The notes under the pieces were generated by a model that did no database searches, was not told where the DNA came from, and saw only the letters and a program-made list of their open reading frames with translations. From NCBI GenBank assembly GCA_910586255.1, contig CAJUHR010000015.1:32648-96647 (forward strand): 64,000 bases of DNA, in the 5' to 3' direction. The DNA is from an uncultured Lachnospiraceae bacterium. GTDB lineage: Bacteria > Bacillota > Clostridia > Lachnospirales > Lachnospiraceae. Of this stretch, positions 16,611-24,150 are shown one piece after another; the stretch's first letter is position 1, and every line of letters begins with the position of its first letter. The position numbers and the translations under genes were made by a program.

Positions 16611-17702
16611 TTATTCCTTACCGATTTCCTTATACAGCTGTGCTCGAAGTTCCGTATAACCCATCTTCTCATATGCCTCGTCAGCTGCTGCCTTAAAGGG
16701 CGCCAGATCCGGCTCAATGACAGTAAGGCCGGCAGTCTTCATCTCTTCCTCAGTACGGTCTGCCTCGGCAAGAACATCCTGCGCGGTCTCTGCCCCTACT
16801 TCGCGGGCCGTGTCAATCAAAATCTTCTGCAAATCCTCCGGCAAACTCTTGAACCAGGATTCTCCGCACACTAATGCCTGCATCAACTGGAAGTGGCCGG
16901 TCTTAATCTGATATTTACATACCTCATAGATTCTGGAGGGATAGGTTGAGGTATTCTGTGCCTCACAGGCATCGATGGCCTTGGACTGGATGCCATTGTA
17001 AACCTCGCCCCAAGCCATTGCCACCGGAGTGGCTCCCATGGCCTCCATGGTCGCGGTACACACCTCTGCGCCGATGGTTCTCACACGGATTCCCTTGAGA
17101 TCCTCAGGAGAATTAACCTCCTTGTTTGTCATAAAATGTCTGGGGCCGTCATAGTAGTCAAAGGCCAGCACACGGATTCCATGAGTGTTTGCCAGCTCAT
17201 CTTCCCATCCCTTGAAGGTATCAGTCTCTGTAAGAGCCAGACACTCGTCATAATTGTCCCCAAAGTATCCCATCATCATGATGCCCATATCTTTTACATA
17301 GGTGCCCATTCTGGCTGCGTCTGTGTTGACTGCGATCCCCGCTCCCTGAATGGCCTGCTCAATAACGTCCTCGTCATTACCTAACTGGCTGGAGGGGAAC
17401 ACCTCAATCTCAATCCTGCCGTTGGAGGTCTCCTTGATCCGCTCCGCCAGCTTCATGTAAGCCTTGGTGATCATGGCCTGGTCTGTCTGGGAGGTGGAAA
17501 TCTTTAAGGTATACACCTTACCGTCATCTGCCGGCGCCGCCTCTGATGCTGCATCCTTTCCTGTCTCCTGTCCGGCGGCCTCTCCTCCTGCCGGGGCAGC
17601 CGTGGTGGCCGGCGCCTGTGTGGTTCCCATCCCCGGCATGGAGCTGCATGCAGACAAAATCAACATGGATGCTGCCATCAATAATGCTAAACTTTTTTTC
17701 AT
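16611..17702 (-). CDS. dctP: TRAP transporter substrate-binding lipoprotein DctP
   Basis: 363 residues. A lipoprotein signal peptide with lipobox LSAC (Cys at about residue 19) is followed by a Thr/Ala/Pro linker and the mature binding domain. DctP features: the GRIEIEVFPSSQLGNDEDVIEQ region, the RVRTIGAEVCTATMEAMGA stretch with the carboxylate-binding Arg expected at its start, and EVYNGIQSKAIDACEAQ. It captures the substrate outside the cell and hands it to DctQM. It follows the flavoprotein gene by 39 bp. The ligand is a carboxylate by family; its identity is unknown. Confidence 0.93.
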   Translation of the reverse strand: MKKSLALLMAASMLILSACSSMPGMGTTQAPATTAAPAGGEAAGQETGKDAASEAAPADDGKVYTLKISTSQTDQAMITKAYMKLAERIKETSNGRIEIEVFPSSQLGNDEDVIEQAIQGAGIAVNTDAARMGTYVKDMGIMMMGYFGDNYDECLALTETDTFKGWEDELANTHGIRVLAFDYYDGPRHFMTNKEVNSPEDLKGIRVRTIGAEVCTATMEAMGATPVAMAWGEVYNGIQSKAIDACEAQNTSTYPSRIYEVCKYQIKTGHFQLMQALVCGESWFKSLPEDLQKILIDTAREVGAETAQDVLAEADRTEEEMKTAGLTVIEPDLAPFKAAADEAYEKMGYTELRAQLYKEIGKE

Positions 17703-17741
17703 AATATTTCTCCTTTTTGTTTTATTTATAAGGTCTATGCC

Positions 17742-19487
17742 TTATTTTTTGATTGTAATGGGAGAGCCGAACCTAGGATCCATATCCGGATAATCTGACC
17801 GGTGGTGGGACCCTCTGCTCTCCTTTCGCTTTAGCGCACTGTCTGCCATGATACCTACCGTGGTCAGCATGTGATACAAATCCACATTTGCTATGTTGGG
17901 AGTTTGGCCCTCAGGCGCTGTCATCAGCTTTTCTTTTAAGTCATCCACTGTTTTTAAAAGGCTGGTAAGGCCTTCCTCATTTCTTCCCACAAGAAGATGA
18001 TCCTGAGCAGCGATCCGCAGTCTTTTTTGCAAGGCTTTTGTCTCTGCATCCTTATATAGCAGCTGTATTATCTTCTGGTATTGAGAGTCCGATGTCATCT
18101 CCCGAACGTCCAAATCTCTCCCGGCGCTTTCACTGCCATTTTCGCTCCCCGCCTTTTCGCCTGCCGCACTGCACCACTGGCTCACCGCTTCTTCGCCTGC
18201 CGCACTACCGCCCTGGCTCACCGCATACTCGGCCGCGCTGCTGCCGGCGATCTTTCCGAACACCTGGCAGGTAACCATCATGTTGCCTCCCAAGCGGTCC
18301 GCTCCGTGGGGGCCTCCCGCACACTCTCCAGCCGCAAACAGACCCGGCAGAGTAGACATGGCGTCCGGAGAAATCTTCACGCCTCCGTTGACGGCATGGG
18401 CATACACAGCCACTTCAACCTCATCCTTCAAAAGATCTACATTTCTTGATTTCATAAAATCCCTGGCAATCCCCCACATATGGTGGATCCCACAGTCATC
18501 TGGAAGAGAAGCAATATACGCATCCGTCATATGGGTGAGATCCGCTCGGATTCCCCGGTTCTTCGTCCCCCGCCCCTCCTTGATGGCTGTCTGGACAGCC
18601 ACCTCCAGGTATTTGGAGATGTCACTGCTGGAAAAGGGAAAATGCTTCCTGTGCTCATGCATCACGTCATCGCTGGTAATCCCTTCCGGAAGAACCGCCG
18701 AGAAAATTTCATTTCCCTCTCTGTCAGAAAGCTTCGGCCGGCCCTCCCAGATATAGCCGTTGAAAATATTGACCACCGGATAGGAAAAGCCCATTCCGAT
18801 CTGCATAAATTCCATATTGACAAGCTCCGCCCCCGCCTCATAGGCCATAGCATATCCGCTGCCGGTAACATCCATTGGATTCATGTTCCTCTCAAATGCC
18901 TGTCCGCTGCCTCCCGTAGTCAACACCACTGCCTTTGCCTGAATGTGGAGAAGCTCCCCATCCCGATAGCCGTAGGCGCCAGCACATTTTCCGTCTCTCA
19001 CATGCAGACCCATAATGGTGGTGTCGGTCCAAATCTCAATATTCCTTCGTCTCTCAATCTGTTTCTCCAATGCATGGGTAATAGGCTCGCCATGACCCTT
19101 GATCACGTGGGTCCGGGGGTAATTGGAAAAACAGCTTTTAAAAATATAGTACCCGTCATCCTCCGTCTCAAAGGGAACGCCCCAGGTCTCCAGCTCATCA
19201 ATGGTCTCCGGCGCTCTGGCCGCCACAATCGCCGCCAGCTTCTCGTCTGCCATTCCCTGACCGGCCTTCATGATATCGTCAAAATGCTTCTGGACATCAC
19301 AGGGAACGGATACATCCCCCGCATTGTATCCGGCCATCTCAGCCACCGGATAACTGGTGGCGCCCGAATGGCCAATCTCCTTTTTGCTGACCAAAAGAAC
19401 CGACACTCCTCTGTCAGCGGCGGCTACAGCAGCCCGGCAGCCGGCTCCGCCTGTACCCACCACCAGCACATCAACCGTCTTTTTCAT
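17742..19487 (-). CDS. FAD-binding fumarate-reductase/succinate-dehydrogenase-like flavoprotein
   Basis: 581 residues. The Rossmann FAD motif is at the very N-terminus (VDVLVVGTGGAGCRAAVAAA, about residues 5-24) and the C-terminal FAD contact reads LPGLFAAGECAGGPHGADRLGGN in two parts near residue 395. The active-site region contains HAVNGGVKI where fumarate reductases have H-T-x-GG. There is no signal peptide, no FMN-binding domain and no iron-sulfur partner gene, so it is a soluble single-subunit reductase or oxidase-like protein. About residues 425-465 hold a low-complexity insert of 12-residue repeats (AVSQGGSAAGEE, AVSQWCSAAGEK). The start at 19487 follows GAGGTGGAG. Likely electron acceptor branch of the pathway; substrate unknown. 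Confidence 0.85.
   Translation of the reverse strand: MKKTVDVLVVGTGGAGCRAAVAAADRGVSVLLVSKKEIGHSGATSYPVAEMAGYNAGDVSVPCDVQKHFDDIMKAGQGMADEKLAAIVAARAPETIDELETWGVPFETEDDGYYIFKSCFSNYPRTHVIKGHGEPITHALEKQIERRRNIEIWTDTTIMGLHVRDGKCAGAYGYRDGELLHIQAKAVVLTTGGSGQAFERNMNPMDVTGSGYAMAYEAGAELVNMEFMQIGMGFSYPVVNIFNGYIWEGRPKLSDREGNEIFSAVLPEGITSDDVMHEHRKHFPFSSSDISKYLEVAVQTAIKEGRGTKNRGIRADLTHMTDAYIASLPDDCGIHHMWGIARDFMKSRNVDLLKDEVEVAVYAHAVNGGVKISPDAMSTLPGLFAAGECAGGPHGADRLGGNMMVTCQVFGKIAGSSAAEYAVSQGGSAAGEEAVSQWCSAAGEKAGSENGSESAGRDLDVREMTSDSQYQKIIQLLYKDAETKALQKRLRIAAQDHLLVGRNEEGLTSLLKTVDDLKEKLMTAPEGQTPNIANVDLYHMLTTVGIMADSALKRKESRGSHHRSDYPDMDPRFGSPITIKK
18155..18232 (-). repeat. 36-bp tandem repeat inside the flavoprotein gene
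   Basis: Two adjacent imperfect 36-bp units sharing TCGCCTGCCGCACT and GGCTCACCGC encode the 12-residue repeats in the flavoprotein C-terminal region, with a degenerate third unit beside them. Length is a multiple of three, so the frame is kept. Confidence 0.7.
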
Positions 19488-19503
19488 TCTCCACCTCGTC
19501 ATA

Positions 19504-20286
19504 CTATTTCTGAAAATGAGGCGGCCGCTTATTGATAAACGCATCCACGCCTTCCGCACAGTCCGGGGTCTGGAACACTGTCCTGCTCAATTCCAGGTTG
19601 GGATAAAAATTCTCCTCTGTTGTCTTCTGCCAAAGCTGACGCACGCCTCTCTTAATCAGCTTGATAGCCTCAAATGGCTTGTCAGCAATCACCCTTGCCA
19701 GCTTTACCGCTTCCTCCTCCGTCTTTCCCGCAGGCACCACATGGTTGACCAGGCCGATCTGACACGCCTCCTGAGCTGAAATGGTTTTCCCTGTGTACAA
19801 CATCTCGTAGGCTCTGGCAATGCCGATATATCTGGCCATCCGATACAGGCCTCCGCTTCCCGGGAATACTCCCAGATTGATCTCCGGGCAACCGATCTTG
19901 CCTGTTTCGCTCATAAAGCGAATATCACAGGCCATGGCGATCTCGCATCCTCCCCCTAAAGCATTCCCCTCTATGGCCGCAATCACCGGCTTGTCCAAAA
20001 GCTCGATCCCATCGATAGCCAGGTTCTCGTTCCGAAGCTTCTTTCCGATCACATCGTCCCACACCTGAGGGAATTCCTTAATATCCGCTCCCACGCAAAA
20101 TGCCTTCTCCCCGGAGCCTCTAAGGACTATCACCCGAACCTGTGGATCCTCCTCCAGACGGTGAAAGGTCTCCTGCATCTCTGCGCTAAGCTCCAGAGTC
20201 AGTATATTTAAGGGCGGACGGTCAATCATCACAACTGCTACATAATCTTCGATTTTTACCTTCAAAAGCTCATTGCGATATTCCAT
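19504..20286 (-). CDS. Enoyl-CoA hydratase/isomerase (crotonase family)
   Basis: 260 residues, standard crotonase length. The oxyanion-hole segments are visible as AFCVGADIKEF (about residues 61-71) and ALGGGCEIAMACDIR (about 106-120); both catalytic Glu positions of hydratases are kept, in GGGCE and in GCPEINLG. The start follows AGGAGGGG. It is the first gene of the six-gene operon with the flavoprotein, TRAP transporter and CoA transferase, and its promoter has a perfect LacI-type operator. It would hydrate or isomerise the CoA ester made by the CoA transferase; exact chemistry is inference. Confidence 0.92.
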   Translation of the reverse strand: MEYRNELLKVKIEDYVAVVMIDRPPLNILTLELSAEMQETFHRLEEDPQVRVIVLRGSGEKAFCVGADIKEFPQVWDDVIGKKLRNENLAIDGIELLDKPVIAAIEGNALGGGCEIAMACDIRFMSETGKIGCPEINLGVFPGSGGLYRMARYIGIARAYEMLYTGKTISAQEACQIGLVNHVVPAGKTEEEAVKLARVIADKPFEAIKLIKRGVRQLWQKTTEENFYPNLELSRTVFQTPDCAEGVDAFINKRPPHFQK

Positions 20287-20329
20287 AGTTTCCCCTCCTA
20301 TTATTCAGCTTATTTGTGCATATTATACA

Positions 20330-20366
20330 TGTAAACGTTTATATATTGGAGTATAAACGTTTATAC
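20330..20366. promoter_or_regulatory. Two LacI-family operators at the operon promoter
   Basis: GTATAAACGTTTATAC (20351-20366) is a perfect 16-bp palindrome lying between -35 and overlapping -10. A second site, TGTAAACGTTTATA (20330-20343), has the same TAAACGTTTA core with its centre 22 bp away, two helical turns. The central CG and A/T flanks are typical of LacI-family operators. A LacI-family gene lies at 25670-26674. Confidence 0.8.
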
Positions 20367-20378
20367 CTCGATTGTCAA
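20350..20378 (-). promoter_or_regulatory. Promoter of the echA-TRAP-CoA transferase operon
   Basis: On the minus strand, TTGACA (20378-20373) and TATACT (20355-20350) are separated by exactly 17 bp, a near-consensus sigma-A promoter about 65 bp before the crotonase start. Confidence 0.85.
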
Positions 20379-20820
20379 GAGTTTTTTCGATTTACAAAGT
20401 CTCTTTTCATAGAAATGTCTGGATAGGTATAGCATATATAAATATTCAATATACTATATAGTATATAAGCTTTTTAAATTTTAGGACCATCTTCAATATC
20501 ATCATCCGATTGTAAAATAGTAGATTTTAAAAAAATCGAAAAAAAGTGTAGTAGTGGCCCTTGAACAGCAACCTTGAATGAGTTTCAGATCTTTTTGGAA
20601 TTGTAACTGCATTGTAAATAGCAGGCAAATAATTTATAATCAAGTATATAATTTGAAATCATGCAGGAAAACTGCAATGATAATTTTGCTCAGAACAGCC
20701 GATAAGGAGGGGCATGGTATGAGAAGCCATCAACTGTTGGTTGAATCTGCCAAAATCAACTATTGGTTAGTTTCAAAGCAGCTTTTTTTCTATTATACTG
20801 ATGGCAAGGAGGATAAAAGC
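20379..20820. other. AT-rich intergenic region with an 18-bp palindrome
   Basis: No gene is supported here. ATATACTATATAGTATAT (20449-20466) is a perfect palindrome that resembles a repressor site. A GGAGGGG followed by ATGGT ATG near 20706-20720 could start a short leader frame that runs in frame into the XRE gene, but the better ribosome site is that at the XRE start. Confidence 0.45.
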
Positions 20821-21567
20821 ATGAACCAGGAAACGATAGGAAAATTCGTTGCAGCCTGTCGAAAAGAGAAGGGACTTACACAAAAACAGTTAGCAGAAAA
20901 GTTAAATATTACCGACCGGGCAGTATCAAAATGGGAAACTGGAAAAAGCATTCCGGATGCCGCCATTATGCTGGACTTATGTAAAATACTTGGTATCAGC
21001 GCAAATGAACTGCTCAGCGGAGAAAGGATTGCCATGGAAAATTATCAAAAAAGAGCAGAAGAAAATCTTGTGGAATTGCAGCAAAAAGCAAATAACGCCC
21101 AAAAAAGTTCAAATTTACTTGTAAAGCTTGTAGTCCTGATTTTAGGAGTGTTGTTTATAGTCAAATATGGAATCGGCAGCAGAACATGTTATTTTGTGGA
21201 TCATATCAGCATGGAATTTATCCTGATTCCATGCCTATTAATACTATTGTGTACAGGGTATTGGCGGGGCTTTCTAAAGGCATTTGTCTATTTAATTAAA
21301 AGAGACCATTGTACAGCAGAAATGATAAGAGACAGCGCGGGCGCGCTTAAGCTGGTATGCAGATCCAGTTTAATTTGGGGAAGCATTGGTTTTACAATCA
21401 GCATGGTGAATCTTATGCGCCGTCATATGCTAAATCCCGAGTTTGCTGCCTTATGTGGGGATATATCGGTAGCGCTGCTTCCTTTGTTTTACTCCCTGGT
21501 TATAAACGCGGTACTGATGCCATTGTATTTTGAACTCAATCGTTTACATACGAAAAATGCAGAGTGA
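20821..21567 (+). CDS. XRE-family regulator with membrane domain
   Basis: 248 residues. The start at 20821 follows AAGGAGG. The first 65 residues are a Cro/XRE helix-turn-helix: KEKGLTQKQLAEKLNITDRA then VSKWETGKSIPDAAIMLDLC. Residues 95-245 contain about four hydrophobic spans (for example LLVKLVVLILGVLFIVKYG), so the regulator is tethered to the membrane. Such proteins are common in Clostridia near stress or bacteriocin genes; no partner is visible here. Followed by a large palindrome. Confidence 0.82.
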   Translation: MNQETIGKFVAACRKEKGLTQKQLAEKLNITDRAVSKWETGKSIPDAAIMLDLCKILGISANELLSGERIAMENYQKRAEENLVELQQKANNAQKSSNLLVKLVVLILGVLFIVKYGIGSRTCYFVDHISMEFILIPCLLILLCTGYWRGFLKAFVYLIKRDHCTAEMIRDSAGALKLVCRSSLIWGSIGFTISMVNLMRRHMLNPEFAALCGDISVALLPLFYSLVINAVLMPLYFELNRLHTKNAE

Positions 21568-21603
21568 GAGCATATGCCCCATTGCTGGATCTATTTCAAA
21601 TGG

Positions 21604-21655
21604 GCATACCCTCAGTGGACAAGGGAGCGTGCGCCCTCGTCCACTGAGGGTATGC
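21604..21655. terminator. Long perfect hairpin after the XRE gene
   Basis: GCATACCCTCAGTGGAC (21604-21620) and GTCCACTGAGGGTATGC (21639-21655) form a perfect 17-bp stem around an 18-nt centre that can itself fold. It lies between two convergent genes. A second smaller hairpin, CTCCGGG/CCCGGAG, follows at 21667-21700. No T-tract follows the large stem, so it may be a repeat unit as much as a terminator. Confidence 0.6.
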
Positions 21656-21747
21656 TGTTAATATGACTCCGGGCCAATCAGAGCATGGACTGACCCGGAG
21701 ATGAAAAACTTTGAAAAGGTAAAACAGCTTAAAATATATCCTTGATA

Positions 21748-23277
21748 TTAAATATACGTCATCAGTGATTCCTGCCTCAACTCTGGCAAATATTTAAAAT
21801 CATTCAACATTTTTTCATCAAAATACTTTTTCAGCCTCAATTGCCTTTCAGTATTAATAAGATCAGCTGCCTTTATAACGCGAAGTATTTTATGAAAGTC
21901 AATTCTTTCAAGAACTTTTTTGGTGTATGGACGCTTCGCATCCAAAAATGCAATGGTTAAAAGAAATTGCTGCACACGCCAGCTATTCAATATCAACATG
22001 GCCACATATGCCATATCGTATGTTGGAAAGCAAATAAAATAGCTGGTATCATCTGTCATAACCGGTGTTTCATCAGCAGAAACAATCACGGAAAAAAGAG
22101 GCTTTTTACAAAACCCGCTAACTCCCACTTTATATTTCGCATAGGAATACTCACCGATTCCAAACATAGAAAAGTCAGGAGCACCTTTGTATATCGAACT
22201 TTTTCTTTTTGAAAAATATTCTTTATGAGAGGTTAGATAAGCCCATGTTTTTGGGGCATCCGTTTTTATATGCGAGGTATCTTCACGAATCCTCTTTTGC
22301 GTTACAATTACATGTTTACTAAAATTATTTACAACTGGTGCTTTAAACATGCTGCTTTTCATAAGAGGAAACACATATTCTCCTTCTATCTCTACAGGTT
22401 CCTTAAACCCATTTACAAATGATGAGCCTTTTAAAGATAATTCCATTATTTTAGAGCAATCATGCTTGACACCCTGTCTCCATTCAAAGCAGCAATTCCC
22501 CGAAAAATCATCCGCCCTTTTGACTATATCGCTGTAAAGCTTTCCGTTTATATAGCCAAACGAATATTTTGTTTTTTCAGGATTGTCAAAAGAATACACA
22601 TTACAGCTTTCAGCAGAATAGGAGTTCTCGCGAAGCTCTATTACAAGCAGGCATGCACTGACATTAATTCCGAACACCTTATTTGCATTAAACTCAAAAA
22701 TATCACAAGAGACAAATTCTATGTGTGTACGTTTCATTTCTATAAAAACATTTCTTGCAACAGACGTTTTACACAACATTGCAATTGTTGCGTTTGTACC
22801 ATACAAAGTAGCAATAAGCCGTAAAATAATATATTCGCATATGTCAAAATTGCTTGCACCTGTAATCGCATCTATGCCCTTTAAACCTTTAAAATTCACT
22901 TTTTCCGGAAGATTATCTGAATTCAAAACAGACAGCGTACTATTATTTGCCCATGGCGGATTTCCCACAATCAAAAAATGTTCTTTTTCCCGTATTACTG
23001 ATTTAAAATTAAAACTAAAAAAATCAGCATTTATAATATGAACGCGGGAATCACAGATTGTTTTTCCACATATTCTGCAATATTCCGGATTAATCTCGAT
23101 ACCCATAATCTCTGATGCGTCAAATATTAAACTGCTTTTTACAAAACTGCCTGTTCCGCAAGTCGGTTCTATAATGACTGATGGTTTAATCCCTCTTTTT
23201 TCTTTAAGATATTGACAGACCATCGAGGAAAAAAATTCCGGTGTCTGGTAATCCCCATACGCCCTCTTACCATTCAT
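21748..23277 (-). CDS. N6-adenine DNA methyltransferase of a type II restriction-modification system
   Basis: 509 residues. SAM-binding motif I is EPTCGTGSFV (about residues 38-47) and the catalytic motif IV is NPPW (about residues 107-110), the N6-adenine methyltransferase pattern. The N-terminus YGDYQTPEFFSSMVCQYL is typical of gamma-class type II enzymes that act on whole duplex sites. The gene is markedly more AT-rich than its neighbours, suggesting horizontal gain. It overlaps the preceding endonuclease frame by 11 bp. It protects its recognition site by methylation; the site cannot be read from sequence. Because the endonuclease is broken, it is probably now an orphan methylase. Confidence 0.88.
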   Translation of the reverse strand: MNGKRAYGDYQTPEFFSSMVCQYLKEKRGIKPSVIIEPTCGTGSFVKSSLIFDASEIMGIEINPEYCRICGKTICDSRVHIINADFFSFNFKSVIREKEHFLIVGNPPWANNSTLSVLNSDNLPEKVNFKGLKGIDAITGASNFDICEYIILRLIATLYGTNATIAMLCKTSVARNVFIEMKRTHIEFVSCDIFEFNANKVFGINVSACLLVIELRENSYSAESCNVYSFDNPEKTKYSFGYINGKLYSDIVKRADDFSGNCCFEWRQGVKHDCSKIMELSLKGSSFVNGFKEPVEIEGEYVFPLMKSSMFKAPVVNNFSKHVIVTQKRIREDTSHIKTDAPKTWAYLTSHKEYFSKRKSSIYKGAPDFSMFGIGEYSYAKYKVGVSGFCKKPLFSVIVSADETPVMTDDTSYFICFPTYDMAYVAMLILNSWRVQQFLLTIAFLDAKRPYTKKVLERIDFHKILRVIKAADLINTERQLRLKKYFDEKMLNDFKYLPELRQESLMTYI

Positions 23278-24004
23278 AATTAGTTATCCCATCAATCTGG
23301 TTATGTAACATAATTACTCTGTTATACTGTAATCTCCACTGAAATGCATTACTTATGGTTAAATATCCCTGCTCAGGAGGATATGCAAGAATTTCTTCTG
23401 CCAAATCATTGTAGACAATCTCATCGCCCGGAATATTTCTATCTTGCAGAAAGCCAATGATATCCTCTTTATATGCCCCGTCTTTTATCATTTCCCGAAG
23501 GCGTTTGGTCATAGTATAATCCGCTGTTCTACTTTCATCGATAAAAGTACAATGAGTAAAATGAAGGAAACATTTATTTCCCTTGTCATGCTTATCATAC
23601 ACAAAAACTAATAAATTATATCCCAAACCATAGATTTTCTGACGGGCATTTTTAAAGGGACAGCTTGATTAAGGCTGTGTAATGGATGTAACCTTTATGT
23701 CTGTTTGAATATTGTCTCCAGGCAAATCAATACCTTTTGCACTGCTGCCAATAGATACACTATAATGTTCGGAAAGATAATGCTGAAATTTATGTTCCAC
23801 ATATGTGCCAACAGCCTTTCCATCCGTCACTCCCACAAGTTCCGGATGATTTTCTTCGGACATAGAACGACAAAAAATTTCTGCTTCCCTGATTAAATAA
23901 CAGATTGTTAATACTGGCTTCATACGATATTTTCCTTCTGTCTTTTTAGCAAACAATTGCCAAAAATCTTTATAAAACAGCTTGATCGACTGCATCTGTT
24001 CCAT
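23267..24004 (-). pseudogene. Type II restriction endonuclease interrupted by one in-frame stop
   Basis: A single frame from 24004 to 23267 encodes about 244 residues but is split by TAA at 23669-23671. The protein reads ...DIKVTSITQP, stop, SSCPFKNARQKIYGLGYNLL..., so the stop probably replaced a Gln codon (CAA to TAA) with no change of frame. A PD-(D/E)XK core is visible just before it, in GIDLPGDNIQTDIKVTS (D...D-x-K). The second part, from 23626, could still be translated from an internal start but would lack the catalytic core. The start is uncertain because the promoter abuts the first ATG. Partner of the methyltransferase at 21748-23277. Confidence 0.75.
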
Positions 24005-24007
24005 AAT

Positions 24008-24036
24008 ATTATACCTGAAACTTACTAAAATGTAAA
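24008..24036 (-). promoter_or_regulatory. Promoter of the restriction-modification operon
   Basis: TTTACA (24036-24031) and TATAAT (24013-24008) on the minus strand with a 17-bp spacer. The -10 ends only 3 bp before the ATG at 24004, so transcription would begin at or after that codon; translation must be leaderless or begin at the ATG at 23995 or at the ATG at 23923, which has GAAGGA before it. Confidence 0.7.
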
Positions 24037-24150
24037 TCTCATAAAAAATCGTAATTATTCAGCCATGCATCTTGTGTTACTGTTCACAGACTCACTTGAA
24101 ATCGCCTACAGCGATAGTACTTTTGCTTTCTGACCCAATTTACCATACAG

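Noticed and set aside
18480..19535. A 351-codon plus-strand open frame
   Set aside because: Antisense to the flavoprotein gene; codon use and protein text do not look coding.
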